From positions 271,498-335,497 of the forward strand of contig JANXCV010000002.1 of the NCBI GenBank assembly GCA_025059235.1: a DNA stretch of 64,000 nucleotides, written 5' to 3'. The translations under genes were made by a program, and so were the position numbers. Shown here piece by piece: positions 45,994 to 56,092 of this stretch; position 1 is the first letter of the stretch; each line of letters begins with the position of its first letter. The notes under the pieces are model-generated. The model searched no databases. It was not told where the DNA came from and worked only from the letters and a program-made list of their open reading frames with translations. Source of the stretch: Candidatus Calescibacterium sp. Lineage in GTDB: Bacteria; DRYD01.

Positions 45994-48900
45994 ATGACTT
46001 TGACGTTTAACAACGTTAAGTATATAAAAATATCGTTAGCTTCTCCTCAGAGGATAAGAGAATTATCATATGGGGAAGTGAAGAAACCTGAAACAAAAAA
46101 TTACAAGACTTTTAAACCGGAGAGAGATGGTTTGTTCTGTGAAAGGATATTTGGTCCGGAGAAAGACTACGAATGTGCTTGTGGGAAGTATAAGAGAAAG
46201 AGAATAAAAACAAAGGGTATAATATGCGACAAGTGTGGAGTTGAAGTTACCAAGTCTGATGTCAGAAGAGAGAGGATGGGACATATAGAGCTTGCTGCTC
46301 CGGTAGTTCATTTCTGGTTTCTCCAAGGAAACCCCGGAATAATATCTATCCTTCTGGATTTGGAAGATAAACAGATAAAGGAAGTAGTATATTTTGAATC
46401 GTTTGTTTGTACTGACTTGGATAAGGATAATATAAGCAAGTTAATGTTTCTTGTGAAACTGGGATATATCAATAAGAGGAGGGAGCTTGTTTCCAGGTTA
46501 GAGGAGATTTATGAATCTTTGAGAGGTAACGAAGCTGTAGATAAGGCTTTTAGTTTTATCAATAAGGTTGGTACGTTTCTTATTGATAACTCCCCAATTT
46601 TCCTGATGGATAGTAAAAAAATTGAGAAATTGGAAAGAAAATTGGACGAGGACTATGCTTCTTTAACCAAAAGGTTGTATTCTGAAGCTAAGAAAGAAAA
46701 AAAATCCAATGAGCTACTCAACGATTTTATAAGGATATTTGAAAACATAGAGCATATAGACAAGGGTAGGTCTGATAGAGGATATAAGGGATACTTAGAG
46801 ATTCAGAGATTACTTCATAAAGTTGCTTTTAAAGAAATCTTTAAAAACGAGGAAAAAGAACTACTATACGAAACTGAGAAGTATGAAAAGGAAAAGGTAG
46901 TTTTCTTAAATATGATAATAAATCCTGTTGAGGAAATAAGAAAGATAGTGTCTATTTCTCTTAACAAGGTAAGTCAAATTGTTACAAAGAGTAAAAATAG
47001 GGCTGAACTTATAGAGAGGATAATAAATCTTGATATAGGTTCAAAACTGGTGGGACTGAGAGATAAGAATTTACAGAAGAGGATAAAAAAGGATCTAGAC
47101 AATGTTTTGAAGCTTGTTGTTTATCCTTTTATAAGCTATCTGGATTCTCTTATTGATGCTTCTAAAAACGATTACATATCACTTATTGACAGTTATAAAT
47201 TTTCGATTAAAGATTTGAAAAAAATGCATAATGATTGTATTGAGATTACAAACGACTTATATGCATTGGAAGATGATCAGAGCTTGTTGCAGGAGAATCC
47301 ACATCTTGTAAGGGAGATAAAGAATCTAGTTTCTGAGTTAATAGAGTACAAGATTGCTATATCTGATGTAATGGGTATAGTTGAGATTTTGGAAAATCTT
47401 AAGAAAGTAAACAAGCTTTATTCTGATCTGAGTGAGAATACAAACGATATAGAAAAGTGGAAAAAAGATTATTTATCTGCTATAAGTCAGTATGAAGATC
47501 TCAAGAAAGAGTATTACTCTCTGTATAGATCGAAGTTATCTGATAAACCCAAAGATAGACTTAATGAGGTTTCAAAAGCTTTAAGAGAAATGGAATCCAA
47601 GATTCTGGAGTTATATGAATATTTTGTAAACAATATTTTTACAATGATTGATTCGAAGTTTATACAGAGGGTTGTGAGGATTTTGTCAGATCATTTCACT
47701 GTATTTTTCAAGTTAGAGACGGGTGCTGAGCCGATAAGGGAGCTTTTATCAAGGATAGATCTGGAGTATGAAAAGAATCAGATTAAGAGTATGCTATCTG
47801 GAGCGAGAAGAAGTGACAAGAAGCTTCTGAGGAGACTAGGGGTAATAAATTCTTTTATAAAGGGTGGAGTTAGGCCGGAATGGATGGTTTTGGAAGTTTT
47901 ACCCGTTTTACCCCCTGAACTTAGACCGATTGTTCAACTTGAGGGTGGTAAATTTGCTTCATCTGATCTAAATGATCTATACAGAAGGATTATAAATAGA
48001 AACAATAGGCTAAAGAGGTTGATAGAAATACAGGCTCCTGAGATAATAATAAATAACGAGAAGAGGATGTTACAAAAGGCAGTTGATGCTTTGATAGACA
48101 ATGCTAAGACTAAGAGGCCCATTGTTGTTTCAAATAGGAGAGTCTTGAAATCTTTGTCTGACAATATTCAGGGCAAGCAAGGTAGATTTAGATATAACCT
48201 ACTTGGTAAGAGGGTTGATTACTCAGGAAGAAGTGTTATTGTTGTCAATCCTAAGTTAAAGTTTTATGAGTGTGGATTGCCGGAGGAAATGGTATTAGAG
48301 CTATTCAAGCCGTTTATAATAAACAAGCTTATAGAGGAAGGTAAGGCAGACAATATTAAGAAGGCAAAGAGGATGCTGGAGTTAAGGAAACCAGAGATTT
48401 GGCCAACTGTTCAGAGGGTCATTGAGAACTTCCCAGTTATTTTGAACAGGGCTCCTACACTACATAGATTGAGTATTCAAGCTTTTTATCCTAAGATAGT
48501 GAAGACCAAGGCAATACAAATTCATCCTTTGGTTTGTTCGCCATATAATGCTGACTTTGATGGGGATCAAATGGCTGTTCATATTCCGCTTTCTGTTGAG
48601 GCTATGTTAGAATATAGGAACTTGTTGTTATCTATAAATAATATGCTTATTCCGGCAAATGGTGATCCTGCAAACGTTCCGTCACAGGATATGGTTCTTG
48701 GTGCTTTCTGGTTAACTTTTGAAGATAAAAAACCACAACCAGATAAGGTAAATATATACATCTCTTCTCCTGAGGAAGCATATAGAAGATACTTTGATCT
48801 TCATCTTTCTCTGCATACTTGGGTTTATTACAAGGTTGACTTTGAAAAGGTTGCAAATAGTGTATCTGAAGTGGTTGAGTATAGGGATAACAAGATACTT

Positions 48901-51300
48901 ACTACAATTGGTAGGATAATTTTCAACGATGCTATAAGGAAGCATCTTCCTGATTTTCCTTATATAAATTTTGTTGTGGGTAAAAAGGAATTGAAGTGGA
49001 TTGTTGAGGAGTGTATATACAAGTATGGAATGTACAAGACTCAACCCGTATTGGACGAGTTGAAAGAGGTAGGATTTTCGTTTGCTACTAGGTCTGGTAC
49101 CACGATATCGGTAGATGAGCTAATTATACCTCCGAGGAAGTACGAAATAATAAGGGAAGCAGAAGCTGAACAGGTAAAATGGGAAGAGATGTATGACTTA
49201 GGTTTGTTAAATGAAGATGAGTATAGGAAGAAAATAATTGATACATGGTATGAGGCTACCGATAGGGTTACTGAGGAATTCAAGGAATATATGTCGAAAT
49301 ATCAGCCGTTAAATTCTATTTGGATGTTAGCTAATTCTGGTGCTAGAGGTAATGTTGATCAAGCAAAGCAGTTGGTTGCTATTCGTGGTCTAATGGTAAA
49401 CGCTAAAGGTGAGGTTATACCTTTACCGATTAAGAATTCATTTGCAGAAGGACTGGGTGTGTTTGATTATTTCATAGCAAGTCACGGTGGAAGAAAGGGA
49501 TTAGTTGATACCGCTCTGAGAACTGCTAATGCTGGTTATCTGACAAGAAGGTTGGTTGATGTTGCTCAGGATATCGTTGTAAGAGAAGATGATTGTCAAA
49601 CTGATGAGTATATAGTAATAAGGCCCATAAAGGTCATTAACTACACTTCTTATCCTGAGGAGATTGAGGTAAAGAAGTCTTTTGGTAGGGTTGCTGCAGA
49701 AGATATTCCAAATGTTGTAAATAAGTATGATATAATAGACTGGAATATTTTTATGAGACTGAAGTCTGCTGGTTTAGAGAGAGTGAAGGTATTTATGGAA
49801 GAGGAATTGTTGCCGTTATATAATAGGGTAAGAGGTAGAATAGCTGCTCAAGACTTTATAAATCCCGAGAATAACCAAGTGATTGTAAGGAAAGGTGAAT
49901 TGATAGATAAGTATAAAGCTAGAGAGATTGCAAAATACTATGTAGAGGCTGCGGTAAGAAGTGTTTTGAAATGTAAAGTATTTAAGGGTGTTTGTAGGAA
50001 GTGTTACGGAGAAGATTTGGGATTGGGTAATGTTTTGGTAGATTTAGGAGAAGCTGTGGGTATAATTGCTGCACAGAGTATAGGTGAGCCTGGAACTCAG
50101 CTTACCCTGAGAACTTTCCACACAGGTGGAGTAGCCTTAGAATCAGACATTATCCAGGGTATTCCCAGAACCCAAGAATTATTGGAAGTAAGAAAAAGAA
50201 TAAGATCTTACAGTGATCTGTTTGTTACAAAGGACTATAAAGTTGAAAAGATTTACAATAAGCACTCTTGTAATGTCATAGTCCTAAGGGATTTGGATAG
50301 TGGAAAGATAGAGGAAAAAGAGATACCTCTAAACAAGAGGATAGTTGTTTCTGAGGGTCAGAAGATTAGTGCTGGTACTCTTTTGGTAGCGGGTGCTTTC
50401 CCACCGAAAGAATATGTAGAGAGAGTAATAGAAGATGTTATGAATAATGCTCAAGAGGTTCAGAAGGATCTGGAGGATGCTGGTGTTAGGATTACAAGAT
50501 TTATAGAAATGATTGGCAGAAGCGAGGGAATACCTTTACAAAGAGTTTTGCAGGATGCTCTTTCAGAACTGAGAGAAATCGACAACGTATTGGTAAAGGT
50601 TGACGAAAAACTTAGGCAGATAGGTATTTCTAGAAGGGTTAAAGAAAAGTTTGAGGTAATAAAGATTTCGGTAGCAGAGGCTATAAAGGATATAGTTAAT
50701 AGTAGTGATATTGGGGTCGAATTCGTAAAGGATATAGGTAATAGGATAAAGAAGATAGTCAAAGATGTTCAGGATATTTTGGGTGCTGTAAAGAACTTAG
50801 ATTTGATGGAGAGCGATACCATAAAGCGTGCTATGGAAGTTAGTCAGCTTTATATTTTAGATGAGACTCAGAAGGTTTACCTTAGCCAGGGTGTATTTAT
50901 ACATGATAAGCATATGGAAATAATAATAAGGCAGATGTTTAGGTTTGTAAGAGTGGAGGATCCCGGTGATAGTACTTTAATGTATGGAGAGCTTGTTGAT
51001 AAGAGTGTAGTGGAGTATGTGAACAATGTGATAATTGGTAAGGGAGGTAAGCCGGTGAGGGCTATTCCCGAGATTTTACCTATAAGTAAAGCTGCTTTGG
51101 AATCCGAGTCTTGGTTATCAGCTGCTTCTTTCCAAGAAACCTCAAGGGTGATATCATATGCTGCTATAAGTGGTAAAAAGGATTACCTGATAGGCTTGAA
51201 GGAAAATATAATTATTGGAAAACCTATACCTGTGGGTACAAATTATCCGCTTTACAAGAAGGTCAGTGCAGATGAGTTAATTGAGGATAAGGTAGGCTAG
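45994..51300 (+). CDS. rpoC: RNA polymerase beta' subunit, with large helical insertions
   Basis: Carries the catalytic Mg site: NADFDGDQ with D854, D856 and D858. The N-terminal zinc site is CACG...CDKC near residue 62, and the second is CRKC near residue 1332 with 'IAAQSIGEPGTQLTLRTFHTGG' following. At 1768 residues it is long. One insertion of about 420 residues, mostly charged helix or coiled coil, lies between 'YFESFV' (residue 134) and 'KLETGAEPIREL' (about 573), where Thermus and other thermophiles carry a non-conserved domain. A second of about 130 residues (about 1476-1612) lies before 'VYLSQGVFIHDKH'. It begins 21 bases after rpoB. Confidence 0.97.
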   Translation: MTLTFNNVKYIKISLASPQRIRELSYGEVKKPETKNYKTFKPERDGLFCERIFGPEKDYECACGKYKRKRIKTKGIICDKCGVEVTKSDVRRERMGHIELAAPVVHFWFLQGNPGIISILLDLEDKQIKEVVYFESFVCTDLDKDNISKLMFLVKLGYINKRRELVSRLEEIYESLRGNEAVDKAFSFINKVGTFLIDNSPIFLMDSKKIEKLERKLDEDYASLTKRLYSEAKKEKKSNELLNDFIRIFENIEHIDKGRSDRGYKGYLEIQRLLHKVAFKEIFKNEEKELLYETEKYEKEKVVFLNMIINPVEEIRKIVSISLNKVSQIVTKSKNRAELIERIINLDIGSKLVGLRDKNLQKRIKKDLDNVLKLVVYPFISYLDSLIDASKNDYISLIDSYKFSIKDLKKMHNDCIEITNDLYALEDDQSLLQENPHLVREIKNLVSELIEYKIAISDVMGIVEILENLKKVNKLYSDLSENTNDIEKWKKDYLSAISQYEDLKKEYYSLYRSKLSDKPKDRLNEVSKALREMESKILELYEYFVNNIFTMIDSKFIQRVVRILSDHFTVFFKLETGAEPIRELLSRIDLEYEKNQIKSMLSGARRSDKKLLRRLGVINSFIKGGVRPEWMVLEVLPVLPPELRPIVQLEGGKFASSDLNDLYRRIINRNNRLKRLIEIQAPEIIINNEKRMLQKAVDALIDNAKTKRPIVVSNRRVLKSLSDNIQGKQGRFRYNLLGKRVDYSGRSVIVVNPKLKFYECGLPEEMVLELFKPFIINKLIEEGKADNIKKAKRMLELRKPEIWPTVQRVIENFPVILNRAPTLHRLSIQAFYPKIVKTKAIQIHPLVCSPYNADFDGDQMAVHIPLSVEAMLEYRNLLLSINNMLIPANGDPANVPSQDMVLGAFWLTFEDKKPQPDKVNIYISSPEEAYRRYFDLHLSLHTWVYYKVDFEKVANSVSEVVEYRDNKILTTIGRIIFNDAIRKHLPDFPYINFVVGKKELKWIVEECIYKYGMYKTQPVLDELKEVGFSFATRSGTTISVDELIIPPRKYEIIREAEAEQVKWEEMYDLGLLNEDEYRKKIIDTWYEATDRVTEEFKEYMSKYQPLNSIWMLANSGARGNVDQAKQLVAIRGLMVNAKGEVIPLPIKNSFAEGLGVFDYFIASHGGRKGLVDTALRTANAGYLTRRLVDVAQDIVVREDDCQTDEYIVIRPIKVINYTSYPEEIEVKKSFGRVAAEDIPNVVNKYDIIDWNIFMRLKSAGLERVKVFMEEELLPLYNRVRGRIAAQDFINPENNQVIVRKGELIDKYKAREIAKYYVEAAVRSVLKCKVFKGVCRKCYGEDLGLGNVLVDLGEAVGIIAAQSIGEPGTQLTLRTFHTGGVALESDIIQGIPRTQELLEVRKRIRSYSDLFVTKDYKVEKIYNKHSCNVIVLRDLDSGKIEEKEIPLNKRIVVSEGQKISAGTLLVAGAFPPKEYVERVIEDVMNNAQEVQKDLEDAGVRITRFIEMIGRSEGIPLQRVLQDALSELREIDNVLVKVDEKLRQIGISRRVKEKFEVIKISVAEAIKDIVNSSDIGVEFVKDIGNRIKKIVKDVQDILGAVKNLDLMESDTIKRAMEVSQLYILDETQKVYLSQGVFIHDKHMEIIIRQMFRFVRVEDPGDSTLMYGELVDKSVVEYVNNVIIGKGGKPVRAIPEILPISKAALESESWLSAASFQETSRVISYAAISGKKDYLIGLKENIIIGKPIPVGTNYPLYKKVSADELIEDKVG

Positions 51301-51313
51301 GGGTGTTTGAATT

Positions 51314-52627
51314 ATGTTTAGCAATAGGTATTTTCAGCGATCAATTGAGATCATCTCGATTATACTAATACTGGTTATTTCGTTATATCTTTTAGAGAAG
51401 AACCCTTTGGTCTTTGATCTTACAAAACAAAAGAGATATACAGTGGATAAGAAAATAATAGAATTATTGAACAATTTGGAGGATAATGTATATGTAAAGG
51501 TTTTTTATGATAGGGGTAGTCCTGATTTTAACAATATATCAGAAACTTTGAGGAATTTATCTAGGTATTCGAATAAGGTAAAGGTGAGTTATATAGATCC
51601 GCGTAGGGATATTGTAACTGCTCAGTTATATGGGTTTTCTTCTTCTAATCAGATTCTTATTATGTATAAAGGGAGGAAGAAATTTGAAAATAGTATTGAT
51701 AATGAGAAGTTTGCAAATATTGTTTCTAATTTGTTGAGGCAGAAGAAGGGAAAAATACTTTTCAGTACTGGACATAAAGAACTTAGTATCGATGATTATA
51801 ACCAAGAAGGTTTAAGTATACTGGTTAAATCTTTGAGAGACGAAGGTTTGACAGTTGAAAGCGTTAACCTGGCTACCGAAAATATTTATGATGCTTTGGC
51901 TTTGTGTATTGTAGGTCCGCGAATTGATTTTTCGCTCGATGAGGTAAAGAAAATAGAGAGGTATTTATACGATGGTGGAAAAGTTTTAATTGCTTTGAAG
52001 AATTATGATAAATCTAGGTTCAAGAACCTGGATAATTTGATGAGAGGTTTTGGGATAGATGTGCAGGAGGATTTTATAATCAGTTTGTATTCTGGTAATT
52101 CTGCATTAGTTGTTGCAAATGTCGTTAATGTGCCTTATTTGGCTTCTCTTTCTAATGTTAACTTTTATATGTTAAATCCATTGGTTATAAATAGGATTGA
52201 TAAAGTAAAAGATGTTTCTTTATCTGAAGTTTTGACGGCAAAGGGTGTGATGATTACTAAGCAGATGAGGAAGACTGGGCAGGTTGTTATTACCAAAGAT
52301 GCGATAAAGGATTACGTAGTTGCTATGATGTCTGAGAAGGTATATAAGGACAAGAAAGCTAATCTATTGGTAATTGGGGACTATGGGATGTTTATAAATG
52401 CTTTGGTTAATGCTGGTGAGAATGTCAACTTTTTGTTAGCGATAGTTGATTATTTTGCAGGGAATGAGAGTGGTTTTGTTTTCAAGCCCAAAGATATTCC
52501 TGATCTTCCTATTTTGGTTCCTCCTATTCATCAATTAATACTATATATTACCTATCTATTGATTCCATTTTTGTTTTTATTCTTAACGTTGTTTTTAGTA
52601 GTTAGGAGAAGAGTCTCAAGGGGTTAG
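51314..52627 (+). CDS. GldG-like ABC-transporter auxiliary membrane protein
   Basis: N-terminal membrane helix (about 10-28), then 'FDLTKQKRYTVDKKIIELL', 'VKVFYDRGSP' and 'VSYIDPRRD' as in GldG/ABC-auxiliary proteins, a central 'LFSTGHKELSIDDYNQEGLSILVKSL' segment, and a C-terminal helix (about 408-430) with a basic tail. GldG partners with an ATPase and GldF permease in Bacteroidota gliding systems and in uncharacterised exporters elsewhere. No ATPase or permease gene is in this window. 14 bases separate it from rpoC. Confidence 0.8.
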   Translation: MFSNRYFQRSIEIISIILILVISLYLLEKNPLVFDLTKQKRYTVDKKIIELLNNLEDNVYVKVFYDRGSPDFNNISETLRNLSRYSNKVKVSYIDPRRDIVTAQLYGFSSSNQILIMYKGRKKFENSIDNEKFANIVSNLLRQKKGKILFSTGHKELSIDDYNQEGLSILVKSLRDEGLTVESVNLATENIYDALALCIVGPRIDFSLDEVKKIERYLYDGGKVLIALKNYDKSRFKNLDNLMRGFGIDVQEDFIISLYSGNSALVVANVVNVPYLASLSNVNFYMLNPLVINRIDKVKDVSLSEVLTAKGVMITKQMRKTGQVVITKDAIKDYVVAMMSEKVYKDKKANLLVIGDYGMFINALVNAGENVNFLLAIVDYFAGNESGFVFKPKDIPDLPILVPPIHQLILYITYLLIPFLFLFLTLFLVVRRRVSRG

Positions 52628-52628
52628 T

Positions 52629-53924
52629 ATGTCAGAGAACAGGTTTACGATATTTATAACTATTATTTTAGGAGTGCTTACCATATTATTAGCCTGGAAT
52701 TATTACCAAGATTACAACAAATCTAAGAAGGAAGAACAGGAGAAAACAATATTTGAGAAGAAATTGGATACAAATAAAATAACTAGATTGATTATATATA
52801 ATCCTCACTCTAGGATTGAGTTGAAGAAGGTAAATGAATTTTGGTTTGTTTATCCTATTGATGATATTGCGTATGAGTATATGGTAAGAGATATTATTTC
52901 TAATATCTACCAACCTGCGGTTAGTGATACGATTGATTTTGATAAAAACTACTATTCTCAATTTTTCAAGGATCCAATTGATATTTATTTATTTTATTCT
53001 GGAGAGATATATCATATACAGAGAGGGATAAAGAATGATTTTACTAGTGAAACCTATTTGTGGATAGATTTACCGAGATATAGGGAGAAGATATATGTTG
53101 TAAATTATTGGGACTTCAATTATTTGGATAAAACTATAGAAGAATTTAGAATGAAAAAAGTTTTGAATATTGAACAGGAAAAGGTTGATAAAATTGTAGT
53201 TAATGGAAATATTATATATAAAGAGGAGGTTGTAAAAGGCGACAAGAAGAAAAAGGGTGAAAACGTAGAGAAAGTGCTTTATTGGAAACTAGGAGACGGA
53301 AGTTTTGTTTCAAAAGAATACATTAACTCCCTCTTTGGTGTTCTTAATAACTATGATTTTAAGTATTCTATAGATTCATACAATTCGAACTTTCTGGATA
53401 AATTATCAAAGATTTCTGATATAAGAATACATTCACAGGGCAAGGAGTATTCTGTTGAGATATTTCCTTATAAGCAAGAGGAGTATATTATTAGATGTTC
53501 ATATAGGAAACCTTTACTTGTCTATTCCAAAACTGAAATCAATGATTTTCTTAATAAAGAATTGATAGAGAAAAGGATATTTAGTTATTATATTGAAAGT
53601 TTTGAGGATTTTGATAGGATATGGATATCAGATAGCAGAGCTAAGTTTGGATTTAGGAAGAAAGAGAATAAATGGTATTCTTCAAAAGATGAGGAAAAAA
53701 CTTCACAGATAAATTTATTACTTGATTACCTAAAGGATATCAAGTACAAGCAGCGTTTCTTAATTAATCCTATAAGTACGAAGTATGAGTTATATTCTTT
53801 TGAGTTTGTGGGTAAAGGCAAGAGAGAGAGATTTTATTTGTATAATACTGATTATCTTTCTTACGGTAGGGAGATTTATAAGATAGAGCCTTTTGTATAC
53901 ATTCTCAAGGATCTTCTAAAGTAG
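52629..53924 (+). CDS. DUF4340-family membrane-anchored protein
   Basis: One N-terminal membrane helix (about 8-25) then a long beta-rich extracytoplasmic part with repeated 'KITRLIIYNPHSRIELKKVNEFWFVYP' and 'WYSSKDEEKTSQINLLLDYLKDIKY' type units, as in DUF4340 proteins that usually sit directly after GldG-like genes. That pairing is reproduced here with only one base between stop and start. Its role is unknown; the pairing suggests a shared envelope complex. Confidence 0.75.
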   Translation: MSENRFTIFITIILGVLTILLAWNYYQDYNKSKKEEQEKTIFEKKLDTNKITRLIIYNPHSRIELKKVNEFWFVYPIDDIAYEYMVRDIISNIYQPAVSDTIDFDKNYYSQFFKDPIDIYLFYSGEIYHIQRGIKNDFTSETYLWIDLPRYREKIYVVNYWDFNYLDKTIEEFRMKKVLNIEQEKVDKIVVNGNIIYKEEVVKGDKKKKGENVEKVLYWKLGDGSFVSKEYINSLFGVLNNYDFKYSIDSYNSNFLDKLSKISDIRIHSQGKEYSVEIFPYKQEEYIIRCSYRKPLLVYSKTEINDFLNKELIEKRIFSYYIESFEDFDRIWISDSRAKFGFRKKENKWYSSKDEEKTSQINLLLDYLKDIKYKQRFLINPISTKYELYSFEFVGKGKRERFYLYNTDYLSYGREIYKIEPFVYILKDLLK

Positions 53925-53928
53925 TAGC

Positions 53929-54372
53929 ATGTTAGTAAAAATTTGTCCTTCTTGTGGCCATAAGAACAAGGTTACAGAGATTTTGTGTATTTCTTGCATG
54001 GTTGATATAAGTGGTGTTAAGCCTACGGACAGCTCTACTGTTGTTGATCAACATAGTTCGGATAAAAGGGAAGAGATATTAATTATTCGTGATAAGAATT
54101 CAGGTAGGGTTTTGGAATTGTCTAGTGGTGATATTATTGGTAGATCGAATAAGGGTTCTGATATATTTATGAATCTATCTAATCCGAAAGTGATATCACG
54201 AATTCATTGTCAGGTGATATATAGAGATGGTAAGTGGTATATTAAGGATCTGAATTCTACGAATAATACTTTTTTGAATTCTGTTAAGCTTACTCCTAAT
54301 GTTGATTATCAGTTGAATAGTGGAGATAGTATCAATCTTGCTGGTGTTATTGAATTTATTGTTGAGATTTGA
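53929..54372 (+). CDS. Zinc-ribbon and FHA-domain protein
   Basis: Residues 5-25 hold a zinc ribbon (CPSCGHKN...CISC). Residues 60-147 are a forkhead-associated domain with GRSNKGSD near 68, 'ISRIHCQVIYRDGKWYIKDLNSTNNTF' (the S-x-x-H and N-T motifs that bind phospho-Thr) and 'LNSGDSINLAG'. It probably binds a phosphorylated partner; no Ser/Thr kinase is in this window. Four bases after the DUF4340 gene. Confidence 0.85.
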   Translation: MLVKICPSCGHKNKVTEILCISCMVDISGVKPTDSSTVVDQHSSDKREEILIIRDKNSGRVLELSSGDIIGRSNKGSDIFMNLSNPKVISRIHCQVIYRDGKWYIKDLNSTNNTFLNSVKLTPNVDYQLNSGDSINLAGVIEFIVEI

Positions 54373-54400
54373 GGGTATTTGATTGAGTTTTGTGGTTTTA

Positions 54401-54746
54401 TGGTGGAGGTGGTGGGAATTGAACCCACGTCCGGCAGGTGGAATCAAGCCTTACTACAGGCTTAGTCGGTTTTTAGTTTCGGTATTGGCGGGTATAAACC
54501 GACAAACCTATGCCAATACCTATCCCTCCTGTTTCGGTTAGTGCTTTGGGAGTAAGCACTAACCTACATCCTCTGGTTCGAACCCGTCTATACTTAGAGG
54601 ATGTCAGTATAGACGAGCCTGCGTCTTTCTTACGCAGCTAGAGCGAGTTCTTCGGCGTTTTTTTACCCTTACGTTTAACGAAACGTAAGCGAACGGCCTG
54701 CAAGAACCCGACTCCTTTTCCTGCCGTCGAACCCTATTTCACCCCC
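54401..54746 (-). ncRNA. ssrA: tmRNA
   Basis: Rescues stalled ribosomes by trans-translation. Read on the - strand, the 5' GGGGGTG (54746-54740) pairs with the 3' CACCTCC before ACCA (the CCA complement is at 54401-54403), and the T-arm is GGGTTCAATTCCC. The mRNA-like part (54662-54630) encodes KNAEELALAA followed by TAA, so the tag after the alanine from tmRNA would be A-KNAEELALAA or slightly shorter. Pseudoknots are visible: CGTCTATAC/GTATAGACG interlocked with CATCCTCT/AGAGGATG, GGTTAGTGCTT/AAGCACTAACC, and GTATTGGC/GCCAATAC interlocked with GTCGGTTT/AAACCGAC. Confidence 0.96.
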
Positions 54747-54827
54747 GCCTAATCTTATTATTATTCATTCTGATCCCAAATTCCTCTAAAGGTATAGTCA
54801 AACCATATAACAAACTAATATAATGAA

Positions 54828-55247
54828 GTGAGACAAAAGCGGGTTATTTCTGCTGGAGGAATAATATTATGGAAAGGTGGGAATAATATTTGGGTTTGTA
54901 TAGTTAAGAGGAAGGGTAAAAATATTTGGATTCTGCCTAGGGGGAGAGTTGAAGATAATGAAAATATGGAGGATACAGTTGTAAGGGAGATAAGAGAGGA
55001 AACTGGAATTATTTCAAAGGTTCTGAGAAAAGTTGGCGTAATTAAATATAACTACTATTCTCGTGAAGGATTCTTTTGTGAGAAAGAAGTTCATTTTTAT
55101 CTAGTGAAAATAACAAAGTACGAAAAATTTGTTCCCAATGAAGAAATACAGGATATGAAATGGGTTCCAGTCGAAGATGCTTTAAAAACGCTATCTTATC
55201 CAAAGGAAAGGGAGATCCTTCTGAAGGCTCTTAAGCACATCCTATGA
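54828..55247 (+). CDS. Nudix hydrolase
   Basis: Hydrolyses nucleoside diphosphates linked to another group. The Nudix box GX5EX7REUXEEXGU is complete (GRVEDNENMEDTVVREIREE near residue 38, then TGI). The GTG start at 54828 has no ribosome site. A TATAAT at 54819-54824 sits so close that a promoter there would make the transcript nearly leaderless; this may be chance. 139 residues, substrate unpredictable. Confidence 0.88.
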   Translation: MRQKRVISAGGIILWKGGNNIWVCIVKRKGKNIWILPRGRVEDNENMEDTVVREIREETGIISKVLRKVGVIKYNYYSREGFFCEKEVHFYLVKITKYEKFVPNEEIQDMKWVPVEDALKTLSYPKEREILLKALKHIL

Positions 55248-56086
55248 GAATATTTAGAATAGGTTTGTTTTTATTGATTTTGATGATATTACATGCTCTA
55301 CTAATTGGATTTAAAGTAACCGGTAAAGTTTCTTTTATGTATCAAGACAATATAAAATCTTACATTAATAATAATCCGGATAGTACTGTTACTTTCTATT
55401 ACAACCTAACTTGCGATAATAAACACAATAATTACTATGATTGTAGTTTTGAGTTGAAGGGGCTAGTTTCTGATCAAATCAGAGTTAAGCCTGAATTGAT
55501 GGAAATAGTCAGAATGATTACGAGGGGATTCAGAGTAAATTTTGGTATAGACGAAAATTTAAACTTTGTATATCTTCCTGATGTTGAATATTTTTATTCT
55601 AGTGATCCTGTTTATAAGAAATACCAGGATAGAATTGATGAGAATACTTTCAAAGATTTTTCAAAGTCTTTGTTTTATAATTTTTATGATTGGTTCGGAA
55701 AATTGAAAAAAAGAGGATATATTGATATGATAAAGTTTGGTTTCTATGTAGATTATAATGTTTTTTATGAAAGTGCTAGTTCAAATTTGTATTTACCGAT
55801 AGGCAGAGAAAGATATAGGGCTAAATTTCTGAATTTGAAGGCAAATATATCAAATATATATTCCAATACTGATTTCTTCAATGGTATGAGGATGGTTGAA
55901 GGTTATATTAATTCCTACGAATACTATGAACATGATACCTACGTTCCTCTTTTGTTTCAGAGAGAATTGATAATGAGGTTTGAAATACTTGATCCTATTG
56001 CTAAACAGCAATACTTTGAAAAGTATAAAAGATACGACGTTGAATATAAAATTTTGAAAACAATGGTTTTGCTTTACAAAAACTAA
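55244..56086 (+). CDS. Hypothetical exported or membrane-anchored protein
   Basis: No family recognised. A hydrophobic N-terminal segment (residues 5-25) is followed by a Tyr/Asp/Asn-rich, probably beta-rich region without membrane helices, so it is probably secreted or anchored outside the membrane. Start overlaps the Nudix stop (ATGA). No lipobox cysteine is seen. Confidence 0.7.
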   Translation: MRIFRIGLFLLILMILHALLIGFKVTGKVSFMYQDNIKSYINNNPDSTVTFYYNLTCDNKHNNYYDCSFELKGLVSDQIRVKPELMEIVRMITRGFRVNFGIDENLNFVYLPDVEYFYSSDPVYKKYQDRIDENTFKDFSKSLFYNFYDWFGKLKKRGYIDMIKFGFYVDYNVFYESASSNLYLPIGRERYRAKFLNLKANISNIYSNTDFFNGMRMVEGYINSYEYYEHDTYVPLLFQRELIMRFEILDPIAKQQYFEKYKRYDVEYKILKTMVLLYKN

Positions 56087-56092
56087 TTTTTT

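Noticed and set aside
54196..54447. 83-codon - strand ORF over the tmRNA 3' end
   Set aside because: It covers the tmRNA 3' end and the FHA gene in antisense; no family or ribosome site.
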